From assembly GCF_023614235.1 (NCBI RefSeq), contig NZ_CP094264.1, positions 4,340,001 to 4,404,000 on the forward strand: a DNA stretch of 64,000 nt, given 5' to 3'. Shown here piece by piece: positions 20,130 through 28,818 of the stretch. The stretch's first letter is position 1. The number at the start of each line of letters is the position of its first letter. The translations under genes and the position numbers were made by a program. This stretch comes from Streptomyces sp. MRC013 (GTDB taxonomy: Bacteria; Actinomycetota; Actinomycetes; Streptomycetales; Streptomycetaceae). A model generated the notes under the pieces. The model was not told where the DNA came from, made no database searches, and saw nothing but the letters and a program-made list of their open reading frames with translations.

Positions 20130-21562
20130 GTGACGTCTCGAAAGCCCGATGAGCAACTGGCGCGCAACTCCGCACTCCGACTCGTCCGGCCCCGGTCGCT
20201 GGCGGCGACCGCCCGGCGGGCGGTGGCCGACCGGAGGACGCGGTCGGCCCCGCGCCCGCCGGAGGGGACGCCCCCGCGGGCCGAGCTGGCCCGCCGGGCC
20301 CGGCACGTCCTGGCCGACGCCGTGCGCGTGGCCCGCTGGGCCGCCGTGGAGCGCGGCCCCGTCACCGCCCCCGACGCGGCGTGTGAGCGGGCCGCCGCCG
20401 CCCTCGGTCTGACCCGGGAAGGGGTCCGCACGGCCTGGGACCGGGCCCGGCTCGCCGGGCTCGTCGAGATCCACGGCGGCACCGTCCGCCCCGGCTGGCG
20501 GCTGCGGGCCTGGGACCGCGACGACTCCGCCGCGCTGCGGGGCTGGGTGGCGCTCCTCGACGCCTGGTCGCTCGCCCATCCCGCCCCGCAGGACGCCGAA
20601 CCGGCCGCGGTCGCCGAGGTCGTGGAGGCGGTCCCGCAGGTCCTCTCCCTCCTCCACCTGTCCGCCGGGCCCGTGCCCGTCCCCGCCCTGCTCGACCTGC
20701 TCCGGCAGCGCGTCGCCGAACTGCGCGAGCAGCGCTGCGAGGTGTCCTACGCCCCCGGCGCCGGGGCGCCGCCGGGGCCGGGGCGCCCCCGGTCGCCGCC
20801 CCGGTGCGCGACGAGCGGCGGGACGCGGCCTCGGACGCGGACGCCCTGCCCCGCCTGCTCGACTGGGCGCTGGAGGGGCTCGCCTCCGTCGGCGCCCTGA
20901 CCCTCGGTGACGGCCAGGCGACGCTCACCCCGCTCGGCAACTGGGCGGTGTGGGTCAAGCTGGAGCAGATCTGCGTCGCCGCGCAGAGCCCCGCGGGGCA
21001 CATCGAGCAGTCGGCGGAGGACATGCTGCGCGGCTGCGTCCGGCTCACCCCCGGCCCGGCCCGCGCCGAGTACCGCGCCTGGCTCGCCGCCCGCCCCGTC
21101 GGCAAGGCCGTCGCCGAACTGCTCACCGTCGCCCGCGGCGACGACGCCCTCCTGCGCGGGCTGGCCTTCGAGGCCCTCCGCGTGGTGGGCGCCGCCGCCG
21201 AGGCCGAGGTGCGCGCCGCCGCCGACGAACTCCCGCTCCGTCCGTACGCCCTGCTCTGGCTCGCCGAGCACGAGGGCGCCGACCCCGACGAGGCGCCGGA
21301 CGTCCTCACCCGCGAGGAGGCCACCTGGCTCTGGGTGGACACCGCCGCGGCCCTCGTCGACCACGGCGAGAGCGACCTGCTCGTACGGCACCTGGAGTCC
21401 GCCGTGCAGGGCACCGTCCCCGCCCTGCTCGACGAGGTCCGCGCGGTCGGCCACCCCCGCACGGTGCAGGTACTGGTCGCCCTGGCGGCGGCCCACCCGG
21501 ACCCCGCCCTCGCCAAGGCGGTCCGCCGCGCGGCCTTCCAGGTCCACGCCGGGGGAGCCTGA
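20130..21562 (+). pseudogene. Conserved hypothetical protein, frameshifted
   Basis: I do not recognise a family. The first frame (20130 to about 20790) gives a basic N terminus and a helix-rich region with ALGLTREGVRTAWDRARLAGLVEI, which looks like a small winged-helix domain. The second frame (about 20790-21562) gives alpha-helical, Leu/Ala-rich repeats (LLRGLAFEALRVVGAAAEAEV, VLVALAAAHPDPALAKAVR) suggestive of HEAT-like repeats. The two join if one base is added to the C5 run 20786-20790, giving about 477 residues. GTG start with AAGACT six bases upstream. Probably one intact gene with a sequence error. Confidence 0.65.
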
Positions 21563-21745
21563 CCGCCGCGAACCCCCGGACGGGTGCGCCGGGGGCGTAC
21601 GTCCCGAAGCTCCGGACGCCGCCCTCGGCCTCCCGCGCCCGGTGACCCCGCGAGCCGCCGGCCCGGCCCCGCCGGACCGCACGGCCGCGGGCGCCGCCCT
21701 CGCCCCCGGCCGGCGCATGCCGGAAAAACAGTTGCATGCGCCCGT

Positions 21746-21751
21746 TAGACT
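21746..21751 (+). promoter_or_regulatory. -10 box upstream of the ABC-F leader ORF
   Basis: TAGACT, a consensus streptomycete -10, lies seven bases before an ATG at 21759 that opens a seven-codon reading frame. Transcription would begin at or one or two bases from that ATG. No clear -35 box. Confidence 0.5.
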
Positions 21752-21758
21752 GGCCTCC

Positions 21759-21782
21759 ATGGCCATTCTCCCCGCGCATTAG
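21759..21782 (+). CDS. Putative leader peptide MAILPAH
   Basis: A seven-codon frame, ATG to TAG, directly after a TAGACT -10 box and 61 bases before the GTG of an ABC-F gene. ABC-F genes in several bacteria are switched on by ribosome stalling on such short leaders. Here the leader would be read from a leaderless mRNA start. No U-tailed hairpin is obvious between leader and gene. Chance occurrence of a seven-codon ORF is quite possible; position next to the -10 box is what makes it notable. Confidence 0.35.
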   Translation: MAILPAH

Positions 21783-21843
21783 ACGGTGTCGACGTCACCG
21801 CAGCCGCCGTCCGCCCACCGTCCCCCCGCCCTGGAGTCTGTCC

Positions 21844-23442
21844 GTGATCACCGCCACCGGCCTTGAGCTGCGCGCCGGCGCACGCGTCCTCATCGAGTCC
21901 GCCTCCTTCCGCGTCGCCAGGGGCGACCGCATCGGCCTCGTGGGCCGCAACGGCGCCGGCAAGACCACCCTCACCAAGTGCCTCGCCGGGGAGGGCGTCC
22001 CGGCCGCCGGCACCATCACCCGCTCCGGCCAGGTCGGCTACCTCCCGCAGGACCCGCGCACCGGCGACCTCGACGTCCTGGCCCGCGACCGGATCCTCTC
22101 CGCCCGCGGCCTCGACGTGCTGATCCGCAAGATGCGGCTGAACGAGGAGCGCATCGCCGCCGGCAAGGGCGCCACCCGCGACAAGGCCCTGAAGCAGTAC
22201 GAGCGCCAGGAGACCGAGTTCCTCACCAAGGGCGGGTACGCCGCCGAGGCCGAGGCGTCCACCATCGCCGCCGCCCTCGGCCTGCCCGACCGGGTGCTCG
22301 GCCAGCCGCTGCACACCCTCTCCGGCGGCCAGCGCCGCCGCATCGAACTGGCGCGGATCCTCTTCTCGGACGCCGACACGCTCCTCCTGGACGAGCCGAC
22401 CAACCACCTCGACGCCGACTCGATCACCTGGCTGCGCGACTACCTCAAGACCTACCGCGGCGGCTTCATCGTGATCTCCCACGACGTCGACCTCGTGGAG
22501 ACCGTCGTCAACAAGGTCTTCTACCTGGACGCCAACCGGTCCGTGATCGACGTGTACAACATGGGCTGGAAGCTCTACCAGCGCCAGCGCGAGGACGACG
22601 AGAAGCGCCGCCGCCGCGAACGGCAGAACGCCGAGAAGAAGGCCGCCGCGCTCAACGCCCAGGCCGACAAGATGCGCGCCAAGGCCACCAAGACGGTCGC
22701 CGCGCAGAACATGGCCCGCCGCGCCGAGAGGCTGCTGTCCGGACTGGAGGAGCTGCGCCAGTCCGACAAGGTCGCCAAGCTGCGCTTCCCCGAGCCCGCG
22801 CCCTGCGGCAGGACCCCGCTCACGGCGGAGGGCCTGTCCAAGTCGTACGGCTCGCTGGAGATCTTCACCGACGTCGGCCTCGCCATCGACAAGGGCTCCC
22901 GCGTCGTCATCCTCGGCCTCAACGGCGCCGGCAAGACGACCCTGCTGCGCCTGCTCGCCGGCGTCGAGAAGCCCGACACGGGCCGGGTCGTCCCCGGTCA
23001 CGGCCTGAAGCTCGGCTACTACGCGCAGGAGCACGAGACGCTGGACCCGGAGCGCACGGTCCTGGAGAACATGCGCTCGGCCGCGCCCGACCTGGACCTG
23101 GTGGAGGTCCGCAAGGTCCTCGGCTCGTTCCTGTTCTCCGGCGACGACGTCGACAAGCCGGCCGGGGTCCTCTCCGGCGGCGAGAAGACCCGTCTCGCCC
23201 TGGCCACCCTCGTCGTCTCCTCGGCGAACGTCCTCCTCCTCGACGAGCCGACGAACAACCTCGACCCGGCCAGCCGCGAGGAGATCCTCGGCGCCCTGCG
23301 CACCTACAAGGGCGCGGTCGTCCTGGTCACGCACGACGAGGGAGCCGTCGACGCCCTCCAGCCGGAGCGGATCATCCTCCTCCCGGACGGGGTCGAGGAC
23401 CTGTGGGGAGCGGACTACGCGGACCTGGTCTCCCTCGCCTGA
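21844..23442 (+). CDS. ABC-F family ATPase
   Basis: A 532-residue soluble protein with two ABC domains and no membrane part. Domain 1: Walker A VGRNGAGKTT, signature LSGGQRRRIELAR, Walker B TLLLDEPTNHLD. Linker: long, Lys/Arg/Ala-rich, around residues 250-300 (the P-site tRNA interaction motif). Domain 2: LGLNGAGKTT, LSGGEKTRLALA, VLLLDEPTNNLD. ABC-F proteins act on ribosomes in translation control or antibiotic protection. The housekeeping neighbourhood suggests a translation factor rather than self-resistance. GTG start with GGAG seven bases upstream. Confidence 0.9.
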   Translation: MITATGLELRAGARVLIESASFRVARGDRIGLVGRNGAGKTTLTKCLAGEGVPAAGTITRSGQVGYLPQDPRTGDLDVLARDRILSARGLDVLIRKMRLNEERIAAGKGATRDKALKQYERQETEFLTKGGYAAEAEASTIAAALGLPDRVLGQPLHTLSGGQRRRIELARILFSDADTLLLDEPTNHLDADSITWLRDYLKTYRGGFIVISHDVDLVETVVNKVFYLDANRSVIDVYNMGWKLYQRQREDDEKRRRRERQNAEKKAAALNAQADKMRAKATKTVAAQNMARRAERLLSGLEELRQSDKVAKLRFPEPAPCGRTPLTAEGLSKSYGSLEIFTDVGLAIDKGSRVVILGLNGAGKTTLLRLLAGVEKPDTGRVVPGHGLKLGYYAQEHETLDPERTVLENMRSAAPDLDLVEVRKVLGSFLFSGDDVDKPAGVLSGGEKTRLALATLVVSSANVLLLDEPTNNLDPASREEILGALRTYKGAVVLVTHDEGAVDALQPERIILLPDGVEDLWGADYADLVSLA

Positions 23443-23740
23443 TCACCCCGCCTGGATCGTTCGGCCCAGTCGTCCTCCTTCATCTGAGTGAGGGGATCTC
23501 GTACCGCGGCGTGGCGCCCGAAAAATTTTCGGAGCGGACGCCGCACCGCGCTCCTCTTCACGGCACGCCGCTGACCTGGCACTTCGCCGCCGGACGGGTG
23601 CCAGATCCGGGGTCCCGGCGGGTGGCGCGGCCGCCGCACGGCGAAATCCGCGCCCACGGAGCCTGTCGAATGGCTGGCCATGCGGCCCCGGAGGGGTGAT
23701 CATGAGAAGTCCAGAGCGCACTTCCCATGAGGAGGCACGG
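23443..23740. other. Intergenic region upstream of gbn with clustered GATC sites
   Basis: No gene of 60 or more codons is supported. The region has GATC at 23441, 23455, 23495, 23604 and 23698, with another at 23961 just after gbn, and an AT-rich palindrome-like patch at about 23518-23534. The chance expectation at this GC content is about one or two GATC sites over this length. Confidence 0.5.
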
Positions 23741-23962
23741 GTGGCCGAGACTCTGAAGAAGGGCAGCCGGGTGACCGGCGCCGCGCGCGAGAAGCTCGCG
23801 GCAGACCTGAAGAAGAAGTACGACGCCGGTGTGAGCATCCGGGCCCTGGCCGAGGAGACCGGCCGGTCCTACGGATTCGTGCACCGGATGCTCACCGAGT
23901 CCGGAGTCGCGCTGCGCGGACGCGGCGGGGCGACCCGGGGCAAGAGGGCCACGCCGGCCTGA
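23741..23962 (+). CDS. gbn: Gbn-type nucleoid-associated helix-turn-helix protein
   Basis: A 73-residue basic protein, AETLKKGSRVTGAAREKLAA at its start, then a helix-turn-helix (YDAGVSIRALAEETGRSYGFVHRML) and a basic RGRGGATRGKRA tail. It matches SCO1839 (Gbn), an actinobacterial nucleoid-associated protein reported to bind GATC-containing sites. I chose the GTG at 23741 because AGGAGG lies seven bases upstream and homologues begin here; the frame is open further upstream at 23699. The gene is flanked by GATC sites, which may reflect autoregulation. Confidence 0.85.
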   Translation: MAETLKKGSRVTGAAREKLAADLKKKYDAGVSIRALAEETGRSYGFVHRMLTESGVALRGRGGATRGKRATPA

Positions 23963-24063
23963 TCACCGACACGGGTCGTGAGGCGTCCCGTGGTCCCGGT
24001 GGTGACGCCCGGCCGGCACCGGCCGCGGTTCGCCGCGGTCCGGCGGTCGACCGTGCGGTTACC

Positions 24064-24120
24064 GTGCAGTAATTTGTCGGTCGGCGCGACCGTTCCGGTC
24101 GCGCCGACCGACCGCTGCAC
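24064..24120. other. Long perfect hairpin before the enoyl-CoA hydratase gene
   Basis: A perfect 16-bp inverted repeat (arms 24076-24091 and 24097-24112, five-base loop), with a further outer pair GTGCAG (24064-24069) and CTGCAC (24115-24120). It ends 18 bases before the ATG at 24139, leaving only the GGAGG ribosome site between. It could be the gbn terminator, an RNA element controlling translation, or an operator. No U tail on either strand. Confidence 0.7.
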
Positions 24121-24138
24121 CGGACCCGGAGGCGCCTC

Positions 24139-24939
24139 ATGACCCCGACCGACCCCACCCCCCTCCTGCTCGACAAGGACGGGGTGCGTCTCGCCGTCGA
24201 GGACGCCGTCGCCACGGTGACCCTCGCCGACCCGGCGAAGCGCAACGCCCAGTCGCCCGCCCTGTGGCGGGCACTCACCGAGGCCGGGCGGTTGCTGCCG
24301 GGCAGCGTGCGGGTCGTGGTGCTGCGCGCGCAGGGCAGGTCGTTCTCCGCCGGCCTCGACCGGCGGGCCTTCACACCGGAGGGGTTCGACGGGGAGCCGT
24401 CGTTCCTCGACCTGGCGCGCGGTTCCGACGACGACCTGGACGCGGTCATCGCCGAGTACCAGGAGGCGTTCACCTGGTGGCGCCGCAACGACATCGTGTC
24501 GATCGCGGCCGTCCAGGGCCATGCCATCGGCGCCGGTTTCCAGCTCGCCCTCGCCTGCGACCTGCGGGTCGTCACGCAGGACGTGCAGTTCGCGATGCGC
24601 GAGACCGGCCTCGGCCTGGTGCCCGACCTGGCCGGGACGCAGCCGCTCGTCGCCGCGGTCGGCTACGCCCGCGCGCTGGAGATCTGCGCCACGGGCCGGT
24701 TCGTCCACGCCGACGAGGCCGAGCGCATCGGCCTGGCCAACCTCGTGGTGCCGGTCGGCGAGCTGGACGCGGCCGTGCGGGACCTGTCCGCCGCCCTGCT
24801 CGCCGCGGAGCGCGACGCCGTCGTCGAGACCAAGGCGCTGCTGCGCGGCGCGACCGGGCGCACGTACGAGGAGCAGCGCGCCGCCGAGCGCGCCGCACAG
24901 GCCCGCCGCCTGCGCGACCTCGCGGGCCTCTCCGACTGA
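24139..24939 (+). CDS. Enoyl-CoA hydratase/isomerase family protein
   Basis: A 266-residue crotonase-fold protein. The oxyanion-hole segments are RSFSAGLDRRAF (about residue 75) and GHAIGAGFQLALACDLRV (about residue 130). In the classical hydratase the two catalytic Glu residues lie near residues 144 and 164; here the second region reads MRETGLGLVPDLAGTQ, with one acidic residue in the right area. Either hydratase or isomerase activity on acyl-CoA is possible. The ATG has GGAGG six bases upstream. Confidence 0.87.
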   Translation: MTPTDPTPLLLDKDGVRLAVEDAVATVTLADPAKRNAQSPALWRALTEAGRLLPGSVRVVVLRAQGRSFSAGLDRRAFTPEGFDGEPSFLDLARGSDDDLDAVIAEYQEAFTWWRRNDIVSIAAVQGHAIGAGFQLALACDLRVVTQDVQFAMRETGLGLVPDLAGTQPLVAAVGYARALEICATGRFVHADEAERIGLANLVVPVGELDAAVRDLSAALLAAERDAVVETKALLRGATGRTYEEQRAAERAAQARRLRDLAGLSD

Positions 24940-24940
24940 G

Positions 24941-25000
24941 CCGCCCGCCCCGGGCCCGCCCGCCCCGGGCCCGCCCGCCCCGGGCCCGCCCGCCCCGGGC
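24941..25000. repeat. Four perfect 15-base tandem repeats
   Basis: CCGCCCGCCCCGGGC occurs four times in direct succession right after the stop of the enoyl-CoA hydratase gene, between convergent genes. Each unit holds a CCCGGG palindrome core. It may help end transcription or be simple slippage. Confidence 0.85.
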
Positions 25001-25041
25001 CCGACCGGCCCGGGGCGGACGCGTCCGCGTACCGGTCCGGC

Positions 25042-25797
25042 TCAGAAGCCGTGGCGGGCGCCCCCGTCCACCGGGAGCATCACCCCCGTCAGGTACGAGG
25101 CGGCGGGGGAGAGCAGGAACGCCGCCGCCGTGCCGAACTCCTCCGGCGTGCCGTAGCGGCGCAGCGGGATCCGGGCCTCGTTGGCCGCCCGTGCGGCCGA
25201 GGCGTCCCCCGACAACGCGTCCAGCTCCCGCACCCGGTCCGTGTCGATGCGCGACGGCAGCAGGCCCACCACGCGGATGCCGCGCGGCCCCAGCTCGTCC
25301 GCGAGGGACTTGGCGAAGCCCGCCAGGCCGGGGCGCAGGCCGTTGGAGATGGTCAGGCCGGGGATCGGCTCGTACACCGAGCCGGACAGCACGAAACCGA
25401 CGACCCCGCCCTCGTCCAGCGCGGCCGCCGCGGCGCGGGCCATGCGCACCGCCCCCATGAACACCGAGTCGAACGCGGCCCGCCACTGCTCGTCGGTGTT
25501 GTCGGCGGCCCAGCCGGGCGGGGGCCCGCCGACGCTGACGAGCACGCCGTCGAACCCGCCGAAGTGCGAGCGCGCGGCGGCGATCAACCGGTCCGCGCCG
25601 GCCGGGTCGGCGTTGTCCGCGGCGACCCCGACCGCGCGGGGGCCGAGCCGGGCGGCGGCCTCCTCGACGGCCTTCGCGCCGCGCGCCGCCAGGACGACCT
25701 TCGCGCCCTCCGCCACCAGCGCCTCCGCCGCCGCGTACCCGAGGCCGCGGGACGCGCCCGTCACGATGTACACACGATCCTTCAGTCCAAGATCCAT
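25042..25797 (-). CDS. SDR family oxidoreductase lacking the Tyr-Lys pair
   Basis: A 251-residue Rossmann-fold short-chain dehydrogenase. The dinucleotide motif is VTGASRGLGYAAAEAL and the C terminus ends with the usual LTGVMLPVDGGARHGF. The catalytic Ser is in LSGSVYEP, but the expected YxxxK is replaced: the aligned segment reads PIPGLTISNGLRPG, with Ser for Tyr and Arg for Lys. Related divergent SDRs are annotated as 3-oxoacyl reductases, but activity is doubtful. It starts four bases after the GH15 stop; CAGGAT six bases before the ATG may also give its own leaderless transcript. Confidence 0.83.
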   Translation of the reverse strand: MDLGLKDRVYIVTGASRGLGYAAAEALVAEGAKVVLAARGAKAVEEAAARLGPRAVGVAADNADPAGADRLIAAARSHFGGFDGVLVSVGGPPPGWAADNTDEQWRAAFDSVFMGAVRMARAAAAALDEGGVVGFVLSGSVYEPIPGLTISNGLRPGLAGFAKSLADELGPRGIRVVGLLPSRIDTDRVRELDALSGDASAARAANEARIPLRRYGTPEEFGTAAAFLLSPAASYLTGVMLPVDGGARHGF

Positions 25798-25801
25798 GCG
25801 C

Positions 25802-27585
25802 CTATCCTGCCGGGTCGTCCGGCGTCAGCGCGAGGGCCGTCGCCACCAGCCCGACATGGCTGAACGCCTGCGGGAAGTTGCCCAGCTGCCGCCGCGCCAC
25901 CGGGTCGTACTCCTCCGCCAGCAGCCCCACGTCGTTGCACAGCCCCACCAGCCGCTCGAACAGCTCCCGCGCCTCCGCCACGCGGCCCATCATGCGCAAC
26001 GCGTCCGCCATCCAGAACGAGCAGGCGAGGAACGTCCCCTCACCGCCCGGCAGCCCGTCGACCGCGATCCCGTCCGTGCTGTACCGGCGGATGAAACCGT
26101 GGTGGCCCAGCTCCTCCCGCACCGCCTCCACCGTGCCGACCACCCGCGGGTCGTCCGGCGGGAGGAAGCCCACCCGGGGGATCATCAGCACCGCCGCGTC
26201 CAGCTCCGCCGAGCCGTACGACTGGGTGAAGGTGTTGCGCACCGGGTCGTAGCCCCGCTCGCACACGTCGCGGTGGACCTCGTCGCGCATCGCCCGCCAC
26301 CGCGCCACGTCCCCCGGCAGGGACGGGTCCCGCTCCAGTGTGCGCACCGCCCGGTCGGCCGCCACCCACGCCATGACCTTCGAGTGCACGAAGTGCCGGC
26401 GCGGGCCGCGCACCTCCCACAGCCCCTCGTCCGGCTGCCGCCACGTCGACTCCAGGAAGCCCAGCAGGCTCAGCTGCAGCGCCCACGCCTGCCGCTGCGG
26501 AGGCATCCCCGCCCCGCGCGCCAGCGACAGCGAGTCCATCACCTCGCCGTACACGTCCAGCTGGAGCTGCTTCACGGCGGCGTTGCCGATCCGGACCGGG
26601 CGCGCCCCGCCGTAGCCGCGCAGCCACGGCACCTCGGACTCCGGAAGGCGCCGTTCGCCCGCCAGGCCGTACATGATCTGGAGGTCCGCCGGGTCGCCCG
26701 CGACGGCCCGCAGCAGCCAGTCCCGCCAGGCGGCGGCCTCCTCCAGGTACCCGGCCGACAGCAGCGCCCGCAGGGTCAGGGTCGAGTCGCGCAGCCAGCA
26801 GTAGCGGTAGTCCCAGTTGCGCACGCCCCCCAGCTCCTCCGGCAGGGAGGTGGTCGCGGCGGCGACGATCCCGCCGGTCGGCGCGTACGTGAGCGCCTTC
26901 AGCGTGATCAGGGAGCGCATCACCGCCTCCCGGTACGGCCCCTCGTACGTGCACTGCGCCGACCAGGCCTTCCAGTCCTCCAGGGTGTGCTCCAGCGCCG
27001 TGTACGGGTCGACGAGCGGGGGCGCGGCTCGTGGGAGGGGTGCCAGGCCAGGCAGAAGGCGACCTTCTCGCCGGGCCGGACCGCGAACGAGGAGCAGGTG
27101 CTGTACTGCTGCCCCCACGTCTTCACCTCCGGCTCGCTGCGCAGCCACACGGAGTCCGGGCCGGCGACGGCCACCCGGTGGCCGTCGGAACGCCGCATCC
27201 ACGGCACGACCGACCCGTAGTCGAAGCGCAGGCGCAGCACGGACGACATCTCGACCCGGCCGGTCACGCCCTCCACGATCCGCATCACGTCGGGCGTACG
27301 GTCGCGGTGCGGCATGAAGTCCACGACGCGCACGGTGCCGGTATGGGTCTCCCACACGGACTCCAGCACCAGGGAGTCGCCCACGTAGCCCCGCCGGGCG
27401 CAGGTCCGCGCGCCGGCGGGCGCGATCCGCCAGTGGCCGTTGTTCTCGTCGCCCAGGAGCGCGGCGAAGCAGGCACCGGAGTCGAACCGGGGCAGGCAGA
27501 GCCAGTCGATCGAACCGTCCCTGCCCACCAGAGCGGCGGTCTGCAGATCGCCGATGAGGGCGTAGTCCTCGATGAGTTGGGTCAC
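25802..27585 (-). pseudogene. Glycoside hydrolase family 15 protein, frameshifted
   Basis: Glucoamylase/trehalase-like enzyme hydrolysing terminal alpha-glucosidic bonds. The N-terminal frame (27585 to about 27022) has IEDYALIGDLQTAALVGRDG, DWLCLPRFDS and the beta-sandwich domain. The C-terminal frame (about 27018 to 25802) has the catalytic barrel: RNWDYRYCWLRDSTLTLRAL, and EGTFLACSFWMADAL with the likely catalytic base. They join at the G5 run 27018-27022; one added base reads EPRPPLVDPYTALEHTLEDW and gives about 594 residues. No signal peptide, so probably intracellular. I prefer the GTG at 27585, where homologues start. All key motifs are intact. Confidence 0.85.
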
Positions 27586-27681
27586 GTCCTGGCGTGTTCC
27601 CTCAGCGGAGAAGGGCCAATCAACGGCGCCGCCCCGCTGGGCGCGTGGCCTGCGGCGACGCACCGTACGGCGTGCGCCGCG

Positions 27682-28488
27682 TCACGCGTCCGCGGGTTCG
27701 CGCGGGGCCGGCGCGCCCTTCGCGGAACCGGCCTCCCCGGCGGCCGCCACCCGGTCGCGGCGCTCCCGGCGCACCAGGACGACCCAGCCGACGGGGACGC
27801 CCGCCGCGAACAGCCACCACTGCACGGCGTACGCCATGTGGGAGCCGATCGAGTCGTGGTCGGGCTCCGGAACCGGTTCGGGGGAGCCCCCGGCCGGGGC
27901 GGGGTCCGTCAGCTCCAGGTGGCCGCCGAGCACCGGCCGGCCCAGCCGCTCGGCCTGCTGCTCGCTGTTGACGAGCATGACCTGGCGCGGCGGCAGCCCC
28001 CGCAGGTCCTTGATGCCGCTGCCGCCGGTGGTCTGGTCGGCCATGAGCCGGCCGGTCACCGTGACCCGGCCCTTCGGGGCGGGCGGCACGTCCGGGTACG
28101 ACCTCTGGTCCGGGGCGGCGGGGACCCAGCCGCGGTTGACGAGGAGGACGCGCCCGTCGTCGAGGACGAGCGGGGTCAGGACGTGCACGCCGACCCGCTC
28201 GTCGGCGTTGGTGCGGCGGCGGACGACGACCTCGTGGGCCGGGTCGAAGGTGCCGGTCGCGGTCGCGCGGCGCCAGTGGTCGGAGCGCGGGACCGCGTGG
28301 CCGGGGGAGGTGAGCTCGGTCACGGGGACCGGTGCGGCCCTCAGGTTGTCCGCGATCAGGGCGTTCTGCGCGACCCGGCGCTCGTGCCGGTGGAACTGCC
28401 AGAAGCCCAGCTCGACCATCACCGGGATCAGGACGAGGACGACCAGGGTGAGGATCACCCACTGCCGGGACAACAGGAAGCGGTACAC
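27682..28488 (-). CDS. SURF1 family cytochrome oxidase assembly protein
   Basis: A 268-residue membrane protein with the SURF1 layout: N-terminal membrane helix (residues about 10-30) followed by GFWQFHRHERR, a large outside domain with VNRGWVPA and a PPRQVMLVNSEQ-like strand, and a second helix near residue 220 (YAVQWWLFAAGVPVGWVVLV). It assists heme a insertion or cytochrome c oxidase assembly. The GTG start has TACGGT exactly six bases upstream and no ribosome site, so it is probably leaderless. Confidence 0.9.
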   Translation of the reverse strand: MYRFLLSRQWVILTLVVLVLIPVMVELGFWQFHRHERRVAQNALIADNLRAAPVPVTELTSPGHAVPRSDHWRRATATGTFDPAHEVVVRRRTNADERVGVHVLTPLVLDDGRVLLVNRGWVPAAPDQRSYPDVPPAPKGRVTVTGRLMADQTTGGSGIKDLRGLPPRQVMLVNSEQQAERLGRPVLGGHLELTDPAPAGGSPEPVPEPDHDSIGSHMAYAVQWWLFAAGVPVGWVVLVRRERRDRVAAAGEAGSAKGAPAPREPADA

Positions 28489-28494
28489 CCCACG

Positions 28495-28500
28495 ACCGTA
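28495..28500 (-). promoter_or_regulatory. -10 box of the SURF1 gene (leaderless)
   Basis: On the minus strand TACGGT ends six bases before the GTG at 28488, the standard spacing for leaderless transcription in streptomycetes. Confidence 0.45.
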
Positions 28501-28530
28501 CTCCCGCCGCCGCCGGGGCCCGCCCCCGGG

Positions 28531-28764
28531 TCACACCTTGTCGACGATCCTCACCTCGCCCTCCGCCCGGGCGCAGTGCGCGCCGCAGAACCAGCGGCCG
28601 TCCGCCTCCACGCCCTGCCCGATGATCTGGACGCGGCAGTGCTCGCAGATGGGCGCCATGCGGTGGATGGCGCAGGCGAAGCAGTCGAAGACGTGCACGG
28701 CGCCCTGCGCGTGCACCTCGAAGGACATGCCGTACTCGTTTCCGCAGACCTCACAACGTGCCAT
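28531..28764 (-). CDS. Small zinc-ribbon-like protein
   Basis: A 77-residue Cys-rich protein with CEVCGNEYG at the start, a CFACAIHRMAPICEHC cluster in the middle, and WFCGAHC near the end. That gives seven or more Cys and several His in paired metal-binding knuckles, so it likely binds two zinc ions. It resembles proteins listed as prokaryotic metallothionein-like in Streptomyces. Function unknown. It lies between the exonuclease and SURF1 genes in the same direction. Confidence 0.75.
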   Translation of the reverse strand: MARCEVCGNEYGMSFEVHAQGAVHVFDCFACAIHRMAPICEHCRVQIIGQGVEADGRWFCGAHCARAEGEVRIVDKV

Positions 28765-28818
28765 GCGCCACAGGGTGCGGGGCGCGGCGGCCGGAACGGA
28801 GGGCGGCGCGCCCGGCCG

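Noticed and set aside
24941..25000. Possible CRISPR array
   Set aside because: Repeats are 15 bases with no spacers between them and no cas genes nearby.
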